Source: Nemertoderma westbladi (taxonomy: Eukaryota > Xenacoelomorpha > Nemertodermatida > Nemertodermatidae). From it: DNA of 53,841 nucleotides. Made by a program: the position numbers and the translations under genes. The stretch spans positions 1 to 53,841 of the forward strand of contig JAUCBJ010007724.1 in assembly GCA_032718475.1 (NCBI GenBank). The letters are read 5' to 3'. Shown piece by piece: positions 10,501 to 19,943 of this stretch; position 1 is the stretch's first letter; each line of letters opens with the position of its first letter. Under the pieces are notes generated by a model. That model did not search any database, was not told the DNA's origin, and worked only from the letters and a program-made list of their open reading frames with translations.

Positions 10501-10650
10501 TCGTCTAAGTGTTGGACTAAGGGGGGTGGGATTGAGGGCGAGATGCCCTTCCCACACAAAATATAAAAATATAAAAAATAAAATAATAGAGAAAGAGAGA
10601 AAGAGAAAGGAAAGTAATAGTATACAGTAGGTACGTAGTAAGTAAGTAGG
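10501..10650 (+). other. Non-coding end of BEL internal region
   Basis: A/G-rich sequence between the Pol end and the tandem array. No features beyond A-rich runs. Confidence 0.4.
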
Positions 10651-11160
10651 CAGATAGAAGTTAGTCAGAGTTAGTTAGTAGTAAAAGGGTACGTAGTACC
10701 ATTGGTTAGTAGAGTTAGTTAGTAGTAAGAGGGTACATAGTACCACTAGTCAGAGTGGAGTTAGTTAGTGAGAGGGTACGTAGTACCGGTAGTAAGAGTT
10801 AGTGGAGTTAGTTAGTAAGAGGGTACGTAGTACCGGTAGTAAGAGTTAGTGGAGTTAGTTAGTAAGAGGATACGTAGTACCGGTAGTAAGAGCCAGTGGA
10901 GTTAGTTAGTAAGAGGGTACATAGTACCGGTAGTAAGAGTTAGTGGAGTTAGTTAGTAAGAGGGTACGTAGTACCGTTAGTAGAAGAGTTAGTAAGAGGG
11001 TACGTGTAGTACCGTTAGTAGAGAAGTTAGTAAGAGCGTACGTGTAGTAACCGTTAGTATTAAGAGTTAGTTGTAGGAGGATATTTAATATATAGTGAGA
11101 GTTAGTAAGAGTTAGTAGAAATTAGTTAGAAAGTTAGTAGAGTTAGTAGTGAGTAGCGAG
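10650..11160. repeat. 47-bp minisatellite inside BEL 3' region
   Basis: About ten imperfect units of roughly 47 bp built from GAGTTAGTTAGTAAGAGG and GTACGTAGTACCGGTAGTAA. Successive GGAGTTAG starts at 10757, 10804 and 10851 set the period. Each unit carries the near-palindrome GGTACGTAGTACC. It lies between Pol and the polypurine tract. Confidence 0.85.
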
Positions 11161-11445
11161 AGGGGGGCATGTGGGTACAGCTGGACAGATCGTGTAGCTA
11201 CTGTACTGCACAGCCCATAGAGTAGGCCAGAATATGGATTAAAATAAAATAACCCATTAGTAAATACTGATAGCACAGTTGTAGAATTAAAATAAATATT
11301 AAAATCAAAAATTAGATAAATTATGGTAACAGTAGGGAAAATATTCTAGAATACAATTAAAGTAACGGACAAAATTATGGAATTTCGTAAATTTAGCACT
11401 TTTAGGAAATAAAGGTTGGAAAACTAGGCAATAACCTAACATTCA
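11159..11445 (+). repeat. Polypurine tract and probable BEL 3' LTR
   Basis: AGAGGGGGGCA at 11159-11169 is a polypurine tract where plus-strand DNA synthesis would start. The following TGTGGG (11170) to ATTCA (11445) has the TG...CA ends of an LTR and an AATAAA at 11408-11413 close to its end. No second copy is present for comparison, so the boundaries are inferred. The DEDD-exonuclease fragment begins immediately after it. Confidence 0.45.
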
Positions 11446-12617
11446 GTGAGAGATAGGCTATTATCGGACTGTACAGACCATCCTAACTACATCACTCACT
11501 TGTATTGTGCATTAGCAAGGCCCCACCTTATAGGTGAGCGATCGGGAGAGTTCGAAATGGTGGAGAAACTTGTTCGAAAGAGAAAGGTGGAGTTGGGAGG
11601 AAAGGAGATACTGGTGGATTTCACTGAAAGGCATCCGGAAGAGAAGACGAGGGGATACTACGAGCGGTTAGAGAGGGGTCACAAAGCGCAAGCGCTGCAG
11701 GACCATTTCAGGGAGGTGCACGAACAGCGGCTGGTTGGGACCTACAGGACACCATCGCTAGACAACGCGATCTTCGAGCATTTCCACTACGTGGTAAAGG
11801 GAGACGAGGCGAAGTTCGGGATACCGAAGTATCCAAAGGAGCCACCAAGAAAGGACTGGAAGAGGTTCATAGAGTCCGTCAGTAGGGGAGGGTACATGGT
11901 CCTAGACAATGAGGGGACCGTGGAAGACGAGGAAGGTTCGAGAAGAGGGTCGGCGGGGTCGGCCAGAACCATACTCCTGCATTTGGCCACGCCAAATGGG
12001 GATATATTCCTGTTCGACCTGGGAACGTATGGGAAGAAGAACAGGCCGGAGTTGAACCAGTTGCCGAAGGCGGTACAGAGCCTAGTAAGGGAGAAGTCGA
12101 CGATAAAGGTGGGATCGGCGATCCGCGACGATGCGGAGAGGATCATCAGTCCGGAGACCCCCAACCTCCTGGACATGCAGACGGTCTACATGGATATGAC
12201 AGCGCCAGACGGGTTGGGACTAGTAGAGAACGCGGGCCATTGCGGAGCGGTGGCGATGGGCCAGCTGATGGGGCTCGTATGCCACAAGCCAATGGACTGG
12301 AGTAAATTCAGAGAGGAGTACGTAGCGGAGTTGGCAAATATATCCTGCAGGAGGACTGGATAATGATAGGTTTGCTAAACCTATTCATGACCGTGGTTAT
12401 CGAGAGAGAACCAACGGCATTCCTGCTATCGGGATCACCCCTGAACTACAGAAGAGCCTTCAAAGTGGCTTTCGAGGGTCTGGTAGACCACCCGGGGCTG
12501 AAGGGCAATTCTTTTTCGGAACGAGTAAAGAATCACAGGGGCTACATTACTATCGAATGGGGGTACAGAAATTATGTCGGCAAAAGGGTCCAAAAAGGGC
12601 CAGAATATGATAAATGA
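11440..12617 (+). pseudogene. DEDD 3'-5' exonuclease-like gene family, copy A (5'-truncated)
   Basis: The frame is open from 11440 with no ATG start, right at the inferred LTR end. Residues from GTG 11446: basic N-terminal region, then an RNase D/WRN-exonuclease-like fold. Motif I is VLDNEGT (D154, E156), then LLHLATPNGDIFLFDLG, motif II KVGSAIRDD (D229), then NLLDMQTVY (D243). A frameshift near 12330 moves the end into another frame. There YILQEDWIMIGLLNLF supplies the motif III Asp, followed by GLVDHPGL. The same blocks occur in the same order at 39.0-40.0 kb. Metal-dependent exonucleases of this fold use D-E-D-D (known); activity and substrate here are unknown. It ends at 12617. Confidence 0.6.
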
Positions 12618-14020
12618 TTTATAACTAATAACTTTTTAATTTTTAACTCTAGATGTTAAGGTGCATTTTATACGGTTAATATTGATACGGGCAATCCAAA
12701 TATTATATTGGTTTTGCTGCGCAAATGATATAAAAAAAATGAGGGCCGATATTAAAATTTTGCATTTCAAACTGGCTGCGCGGCAATCGCTACTCCATTA
12801 TAATTTAGTGTATTGCGCCAAAAGTACATTTAAAATTTAGCAAATTACCTCCGCTATCTTTTTTCTTAACATTTATAATTAAAATTACGAATTTTAAGGG
12901 TCGAAAAATATCACGTAATTTTGGCCCTTTTTTTCATTTTTTTTGGGGCCAAAAATGACCCCCCTCTCAAAAGATAGAAAAAAAATTACGGCAAAGAATA
13001 TACCACTTTTATTGAATTTGGACCACCAGAAACGAAGTTAGAGCGATTTTAGTGAAAAAATAAAAAAAAATTTATTTTTGCAAAATTTCAAAATGGCCTA
13101 TATTGGTTTTCGAACCCGCGAACTCCGGTTTCAATGTAACTGTTAACCAAGTTAAATTTTTATTTTCGAGTAACTATTTTTAAACATCAATAACTTTGGT
13201 TCTACTGGGGCGTTTGATCTGAAACTTTTTTCATTGGATAGAGGATAGATTGTAGTGTGCGAAATAGGCAACAACTTGGGAAAAGACTTATGTGCACTTA
13301 CTGCAAAATGTACTTAAAAAGTGCACATTTTTTCGATATTTCATACACTATTATTTCCAGTTCTATACATCCTTGAATGTTATTTTTTGCGTTAAAATGT
13401 AGTTTGGAGTGATTTCTAACTATAATCTTAACATTTGTTTATCTTTTTATGTCTATAAAGTGACTTAAAATGTCCATGAATATGGTCCAAAATCGCAAAT
13501 GTCGCGATTTATTAAATTGGATTTTTGACACTTTTAGCGACTGACACTTGATCATGCACCATCGTAGATCGGTAGAGGATAGACATAAGTGTGTTAAATA
13601 GGAACCACCTTTAGGATCCGCTAAAGTGCACTTGTGCAAATATGTGTGCAAATGTGCAATTTTTTTTAAGTTCAAATGGTGTATTATTGGGTTCTTTTCG
13701 TTGCAGATACTTTATTTTCATATTAATATGTTGTTTGGACCATACTGAGCGCATTAGGAGTATGTGTACAAATAACCGGTCCTTATAAGGGTTCGATTGG
13801 TTAAATTAATAATAAATATGGTTGTAATATTCTAAAAACCAATGTGATCTTAAATGAACTTTAAACAACAGATAAGGTATAAAATGCTGAACTTCGAACT
13901 ATGGTTCTGGAGTAATTTTTAATACATCAACATCTGTAGGGATTTACCCATAAATGAAATGAAACTTTACTTCTTTACTTTTTTTTTTACAAGTACTGCA
14001 TCTTAAACAATAGTTGGTAA
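12618..14020. other. Non-coding with diverged direct duplication and tRNA-like B box
   Basis: AT-rich. The stretch 13230-13400 (ATAGAGGATAGA..., then GTGCACTT... and a TTCATACACTATTATT end) recurs in diverged form at 13560-13690 (GTAGAGGATAGACATAAGTG, then GTGCACTTGTGC and GGTGTATTATTGG). On the minus strand near 13105-13150, GGGTTCGAAAACC resembles a tRNA B box preceded by degenerate tRNA-like sequence. This is possibly an old SINE. No ORF of substance. Confidence 0.4.
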
Positions 14021-14024
14021 GTAT

Positions 14025-14808
14025 ATGTTAAAAAATATCGTAAAAAGGAGAGTAGCAATGGGACTAGCAATGGAACTAGCAATGGGGAGTGGTTACCATA
14101 CTCCCGGGTGGCTAAAAAGTTGTCGGAGGGCCACGGATCACCACAAGTCGTGGGAAGCAGTTATGGTTGCCTTAACTGGTGCTAAGAGAGCCCAACTGCA
14201 AAGATTTGTAGGTACTATAAACACTACACTCTCAGAAATAGAGGTAATTATTACTAAACTCCAGGCCTTTCTGGATCAGTGTCAAAATTAGGGGTTTACT
14301 GCCATGATGCAGTATAATACCACATATCTATTAGCTATAGTTTTTCTGCGGATTGGGATACGTCGCAATCGCGCCGATTTTGTGTTATGCGCCCTTTTGA
14401 AATTTGCCCCGCTATTTTATACACGTGGGCATAAGCACTACCAAAAGATTGTGGAATACTACGTTACACAACGGCTGTGTTTACAACCGGAAGTTTTACA
14501 ATTTTTGGAAAGTGGAACATCCTATAAACGGACGCCGACTTCGACCAACGGCGAAGGGGGTGACTACCTATTAGAAGGTATTCACCAAATGCTGAAACAC
14601 TTACACCCCCATGGTGTACCACGCACGCAGTATGGGTAAGTGGGAGGAATTGTATGGGTTGGTGTCTGTAGTAAACGAGCTGCGGAGCAATTTATTACAG
14701 ATAAACAAATCAACCCTTGGCAAATATACTAGGGCGGTGCGTTTTTTACTTTTTTTCGATTTCATTGTTCTACCGGTGCATAAAAGTTGCCAAATGGTAA
14801 AAAATTAA
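14025..14808 (+). pseudogene. Unknown gene family, copy 2 (DUF6589-like?)
   Basis: Three frames form one ancestral coding stretch. First SWEAVMVALTGAKRAQLQRF to AFLDQCQN, then LAIVFLRIGIRRNRADFVLC, FAPLFYTRGHKHYQKIVEYY and EGGDYLLEGIHQMLKHLHPHG. After a one-base shift at the GVPR turn comes GKWEELYGLVSVVNELR. All blocks align with the minus-strand copy at 3.1-3.6 kb. A possible match is the DUF6589 domain of animal mobile elements (recalled, not verified). The frame breaks show it is not functional. No transposase motif is visible around it. Confidence 0.6.
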
Positions 14809-14829
14809 GGCAAAAAAAATTTCTATAAA

Positions 14830-16040
14830 TTTTGTCTATATATTCATGGATCCCAAGGGGTTGAAATTTTGAGCCATCGCTATGCACCATAATGAAATTT
14901 ATAACTATATAACACATTGATGAAAGAAAGATCAATGATGCAAGAAAGAACTTCCTTCATGCATCAAATGTCATCAAATGGGTCCAAACTTAGTTTGATA
15001 CCAAAATTTTAATTTTTGGATCAAGAGAACTAGTGCCACAGGCACATAGGTAGAACCTACCCTTTGGTGCAAGTGACGATTATTCTCAATTTTCGCGATG
15101 GCCAACTTTTAGTTCTCCTACTGCTTTAATATTATGCTCATTAGAACCGCAATGACCGATTTAATGGGGGTAGACACCATCAAAACAAGCATAGAGCGAA
15201 TAGTTCTTGAGATATCGCAGAAAATGTGAAGTCCAGCACAAGTCAACATTACAGCCTTGATGCGATATGGACAAATATACTAAAAATGATACTTTGAATT
15301 ATCTCAAGGAATCAAGAATAGACACACCACAGAAAATGATAAATTTAGTACGTGTGTGTAGACACCTTCAAAATAAGAGTAGAGTCAGTAGTTCTTGAGC
15401 TATTTTACAAAATGTCAGGACTATGTCCACCAATTTATTGATACTTGATATTGAGTTGACCCATTCCACACATTTTGTACAAAAACTATAGTGAACTAAT
15501 CACTACTCTTTCATTTTGAAGGTGTCTGTATACACTAACTAAATCAATTTGTTGCAGTGATTTGTATATTTTTTATGCCTTAAGATAATTCAAAGTATCA
15601 TTGTTAGTGTATTTGGCTTCAAGGCGGTAATGTAGACTAGCGCCAGACTTCCCATTTTCTGCGTTATCTCAAGAACTATTCGCTCTACGTTTGTTTTGAA
15701 GTTTTCTACCCCCACTAAATCGGTCATTGTGGTTCTAATGAGCATACTATTAATGCAGTAGGAGTACTAAAAGTTGGCCATCACAAAAATTGAGAATACT
15801 CGTCACTTACGCCAAAGGGTAGGTTCTGGCCATGTGCCTATGGCACTTGTTCCCTTGACCCAAAAATAAAAATTTTGGTTTCTAACTAAGTTTTGGCCCA
15901 TTTGATGACATTTGATGCATGCAGGAAGTTCTTTCTTGAGTCATTGATCTTTCATCAATGTGTTATATTGTTATAAATGTCATTGTGGTGCATCATGAAG
16001 GCTTAAAATTTCAACCCCCTTGGGATCCGTGGATGTATTG
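14830..16040. mobile_element. 1.2 kb self-complementary hairpin (foldback) element
   Basis: The left arm (from about 14845, CATGGATCCCAAGGGG...) and the right arm (ending near 16031, ...CCCCCTTGGGATCCGTG) are inverted copies that agree at most positions over nearly their whole length. They meet at a short centre near 15430-15455. Examples: GACCGATTTAATGGGGGTAG at 15157 against the complement of CTACCCCCACTAAATCGGTC at 15708, and GACACCTTCAAAAT at 15360 against the complement at 15520. Within each arm a 70-bp segment containing AGACACC...TAGTTCTTGAG is itself duplicated. No ORF spans it. A transcript would form a long double-stranded RNA. Confidence 0.88.
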
Positions 16041-16044
16041 TTGT

Positions 16045-16733
16045 CTCCCAGGGGTTTTAAGGTTGATCAGGATGGTTCAGTGCGATTGCGTATTTGTTTG
16101 ACCTGTTTGAACTCGATCAAAAACGCAGTTATTAAGAAACCACCAAAACTCTCTATCGCAAATGGTTTCTTGTTGGGGAAAGTTCCTGCGGCACTTGCTG
16201 ACGCAACCGACGCCGAGTGGAATTTGGTTGTTTGCAAAACGCCGACCTGTAAGACTGTAGTTGTATGAGGCGGCACGAATAAGATGATGCAGTCGCATGT
16301 GTTAGTTTGGGGACAACCTGACACTCCTGCTGCAATTCAACTACCTCGAGTTCTGCAGGACTCCATTTCGGCGTTTCGGGTGATTCTAGCCGGAGCGTTA
16401 ACTTCAGTCCAACGTTTACTGGCTATGAAACGCTGCACCATCTGACGCGATAAAGTAAACGCGCTCCTTATGTTTCTACTCGCCAATAACCGTCTCTACG
16501 GCGATGTGGAGTGCATTCAGGGGCGGTTAGACGAACTGCTCGCCGATGACATCCCAAGTTCGATGATCAGCTCTGTCGTCGACGAAACAACGGAAATGGA
16601 ACGGGGGGAACCTATGTCGTCTCACACTCGCCCCGCTGATATTGTGAACGTCGCTGACCTAGAGGAGGGTGTCGAACATACAGACACCTCTATATTCTCT
16701 TCTAACCAGGTTGGTGTTTTTTGGTACTTTTAA
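16045..16733 (+). pseudogene. Helitron-associated N-terminal protein fragment (DUF6570-like)
   Basis: One reading frame broken by two in-frame TGA codons (16266-16268 and 16444-16446). It reads LRICLTCLNSIKN, then KPPKLSIANGFLLGKVPAAL, which is the DUF6570 pattern (C-x2-C ... P-x-x-S-I-A-N-G) found N-terminal in animal Helitron proteins. It goes on with SHVLVWGQPDTPAAIQLP and DKVNALLMFLLANNRLYGDV, the following Helitron block. The Rep (HUH) and helicase domains are absent. The 5' side is cut by the hairpin element. Family assignment is from memory but the order of blocks supports it. Confidence 0.65.
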
Positions 16734-16864
16734 TAATCGATGGGCTGAATTAGTGTATTTGGTTTATTGTTTTACTATAAATTATTAATATGGATGTAAA
16801 TTGGAATATTTCACTTATATCAGAGTCTATCATGGTTAAAATGTCAGACGAATTTAGTTATTGT

Positions 16865-17155
16865 TCTGGTACCAGTACAAGTACCTGTAACAGTACAAGT
16901 TACTGTAACAGAACAAGTACTGGTAACAGTACAAGCAGCTGAGTCAGTACAAGTACCGGTACAAGTACCAGTTCCATTGCAAGTACCGGTACCAGTACAA
17001 CTACCGGTACTGGTACCAGTACAGGTACCTGCATCAGAACAATTTCAAGTACCGGTTATAGTACAAGTACCTGCAACAGTACAAGTACGAGTACCGGTAC
17101 CAGTGCAAGTACCAGTATTAGTACAAGTACCTGTAACAGTACAAGTACTTTCGCA
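16865..17155. repeat. GTACC/ACAAGT degenerate microsatellite
   Basis: About 290 bp composed of 6-bp steps such as ACAAGT, ACCGGT, ACCAGT and ACAGTA, giving a purely V-Q-V-P translation. The repeat is rich in the self-complementary GTAC and ACCGGT. It explains the spurious ORF that covers it. Confidence 0.85.
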
Positions 17156-17923
17156 TCCTTCACCGTCTTACCTTGGTCATCAGTACTCTGTGAGTCGACC
17201 TGTAATGGTGGTTTAAATTCCATGGGGTCATCGGGTTTGGGTAGACTTGTATGTCTACTGTATGTGCCATGTATATGTACAGTATAATTAAATTATTATT
17301 ATTTAAAAAGCGAAAGTGCAGCAAGAGCAGAAGAGTAACACACAAATTATTGCACACTACATTTATCCCTTGATAAATGTAAACTGATGTTCAAATTATA
17401 TTCCCACATTATATCATTCCTACATTATTCCTATATCATTCCTACAGCCACAAACCCATCTTAGCGAATTACTGTATGTGTACAATCACATCCCTCATCC
17501 TACAGTCAAAGTAAGTCCGACTACACCCCCACCCCCCCTCTCCCACTGAGTGAGTATCTCCAATTATAATTCCTCAGAAGTAATACTTGAATGACCCCAT
17601 ACCGGTATAATGGAGGTGGTAATCATAAAATATCCCCCCCCCCTCCCCCCTAACTGTATTTATGAGAGCATTTATATTATAAGCGTACTAAAACAGCTAA
17701 ATAAAGTAAAAGTACTTTTCTCATATTTTAAATAAATTTTACGAATTAAATATATGAACTTGTTATTTTTATTACCAATCGAATAGAATAAAAGTAAATA
17801 ATAAATTAATTATTACGCTGCAAGTGCTAGCACACTGCTTATAACCTAAGTGACATGTGACAGGTAGGTAAAGGTGTGTTTTGTGTTAATTATTAGATGA
17901 GTAAAAAAATTACGCCTTATGCC
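17156..17923. other. Non-coding with C-rich tract
   Basis: AT-rich sequence. C-rich runs at 17526-17541 and 17633-17650. CCCATCTTAGCGAATTACTG near 17456 resembles the sequence that follows poly-G at 29.9 and 44.65 kb. No gene seen. Confidence 0.5.
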
Positions 17924-18915
17924 TTATAAGACCTTATGCATTGATTGTGGCATGTAGTACCATGGAGAAAGGGTTACATAACGTCTAGCTGTTTCAAGGG
18001 CATATTCTTGAAATTTGTCAGCATCAACATCGAAGCCACAACAAAGAGAAATTAGGATGTTGTGCTGTCGATCTAGGAATGATTTGTCGATGCCAAGTAT
18101 TCTGGCAGAGACCTCAGCATTTTGGAATACCCTTCTTGCTGTATTTCCATCATTGGAAGTACCAGAGCCACCAGATTTGGGTTGATCTATGATTAACCCA
18201 AGTTCAGTATGAAACTGGTCTTGAATCAGTGCCTTCTCCATTTTCATAATCTGCTTTGCAGTTTTACCCCTAACAGACCATACTTTAAGTGTTCTTCTGT
18301 AGGCTATATGCAGCAAGCATTCCAGAAAACGGATCCACTGATGAAGTTTGGAAAGACCATGGTGGTACATGGAGTTCTTTTCTGTGACTTTTCTCTTCAA
18401 CAGAAGGTCAATTTCATTCATATGTGAAGGTGTGGCGCCACAGAAAGAACCACTTTGGCTGCTGTCAGTCATATCAGACAGCGCGGTGTGTACCTTGCCA
18501 TCTATCATTGTTACATCAATTATGTGCATTACTGAGAGCTTAGACAGAGAGGTATCAGCAGGGATGACTTCACTACAGCTTGATTTTACATCAGCTATCT
18601 CTTTAAATAGCCTCTCTTGCTCATCGGTGATTCGCTGAGTTGTTTCTTTGGTATACTCAAAGCGAACTGGTCTACAATATATTTATAAGGTAGACGAAGG
18701 ATGGTGGTTTCGCCATACAACCTTATGATGTGGGCTGTATTCTGTAAAAGCTCGGAGTTAGTTCTAGTGGAACGAAGCATGTAATGAATATGGATGAGTC
18801 ATCAGCAAAGTTTGCTCCAGAACTTGGAAGCTGTTTGTATGAGGACTGCCCAGTGCTCCCATCAAAACCCACCTTGCTTCGCAACACCATTCGGAAAATA
18901 TCGCCCGTATTAGTG
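17924..18915 (-). pseudogene. RAG1/Transib-like transposase remnant
   Basis: Minus-strand blocks in order: GDIFRMVLRSKVGFDGSTGQ, DDSSIFITCFVPLEL (stop follows), then after frame breaks RPVRFEYTKETTQRITDEQ. The long open part from about 18682 has IDGKVHTALSDM, FCGATPSHMNEID, HGLSKLHQWIRFLECLLHIA, DQPKSGGSGTSNDGNTARR and WYYMPQSMHKVL. DGNTARR resembles the RAG1 core NGNFARKL, and DGSTGQS resembles its first catalytic-Asp block, which is why I place it near Transib/RAG1. The C-terminal block with the catalytic Glu is missing. The assignment is from memory of those alignments. An alternative is a related DDE superfamily. Confidence 0.55.
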
Positions 18916-19331
18916 TGTTAATTTAGTGTGTTAATTGAGTGAATTACTTCACTACTAGTGTCACAAATATGTTTGGTGGTATGCTCAAGCAGGTTTTGCA
19001 ATGGGACAGATGCCTGATAATCCTGGGAATTTATTCCTAATGGGTAACACCTATTTTTGGCTTCCCGGATGTGATTGTATGCTGGGAGATGTTGACACCC
19101 TTAGAACATGCTTTGTTTCTGATTATCTGGTACATTGATTTACTTAATTTTCCATCGAGCATTAGTGCAAGATCTCATCATCAGAATATACTACGGATGA
19201 TTCGGGTTCGGTAGAAACATGCTTGATGATTTCAGATGTACGTTTTCTACCTTCAGCTTTCAAGGAAGCTGCAGTTGCTGCGACAAGAGTTCTAATTTGT
19301 ATAATGTGTTCAGGTTTTCTTGTCAATTAGA
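18916..19331. other. Non-coding
   Basis: No supported feature. The minus-strand frame of the RAG1/Transib-like gene may extend some codons further, but I see no recognisable block. Confidence 0.4.
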
Positions 19332-19356
19332 GGGGGGGGGGGGGGGGGGGGGGGGG
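19332..19356. repeat. Poly-G tract (25 G)
   Basis: Uninterrupted run of 25 G at the left edge of the region leading to the CR1 element. Confidence 0.9.
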
Positions 19357-19943
19357 ATATCGGGGTATTGATTAGGCCAACTCTCTGAGGCCTGTCAGCC
19401 TGAGGCGCTGTGGGGCGTCTTACTGCTGTACCGTACCAGTCAGCCGGTACTGCTGTATGCGGTATGCTGTAGGCCTATCGAACCGGACTGCCGGTACCTC
19501 AGTTCATTGTAGTGTAGAGTAGACCTACACGTCTTCTTACTTCTTCTTGTTCTTGGTACGTCTAGCGGTACCAGTACTCTGGTACTGGCTACTGATATAC
19601 TACCGGCAGACCAGTACCTAGCCTACCTGTCTACATGACGCCTGCAGTGTATCATAGATATATAGATCTGTATTAAAACCAGAATATAGTACAGCAATAA
19701 TAGTGAGATATCTGGATATGGCTATCTCTAACAGTGGTACAGTTAGTTATGAAGTTCGGGGTTCTCAAACTTCTGCAACTGTTGATGCTTTGGTAATACA
19801 TGTTGAAAAGATTCAAACTGATATACTGTCCGTACTGCTCGGTCAATACCGGTACTCGACGTCGACACAGCAGCCTACACCCAGCACTGACATACAGACA
19901 TACACGGGTTCATTTATTATTAATTGACAATTATTACTGTATT
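19357..19943 (+). promoter_or_regulatory. Probable CR1 5' UTR with upstream ORF
   Basis: More GC-rich than its surroundings, with repeated GGTACC/ACCGGTAC motifs at 19430-19620. A 74-codon ORF at 19703-19927 in another frame ends 16 bases before the likely LINE start. It matches nothing I recognise and may be a translated uORF or an ORF1 remnant. The exact 5' end of the element cannot be fixed. Confidence 0.35.

Larger units (their letters stand above)
6866..11445 (+). mobile_element. BEL/Pao LTR retrotransposon, 5'-truncated and internally deleted
   Basis: Domains occur in BEL/Pao order: DUF1759-type Gag, zinc knuckles, DUF1758-type aspartic protease, RT, RNase H start, integrase zinc-binding and core start, DUF5641-type C-terminal domain, a 47-bp tandem array, a polypurine tract and a probable 3' LTR. 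No 5' LTR is present upstream. Frameshifts, stops and two internal deletions (RNase H to integrase, integrase core to C-terminus) make it inactive. Parts are listed separately below. Confidence 0.85.

Noticed and set aside
16977-17216. Val-Pro-Gln repeat protein
   Set aside because: It is the translation of a degenerate 6-bp repeat; no other coding signal.
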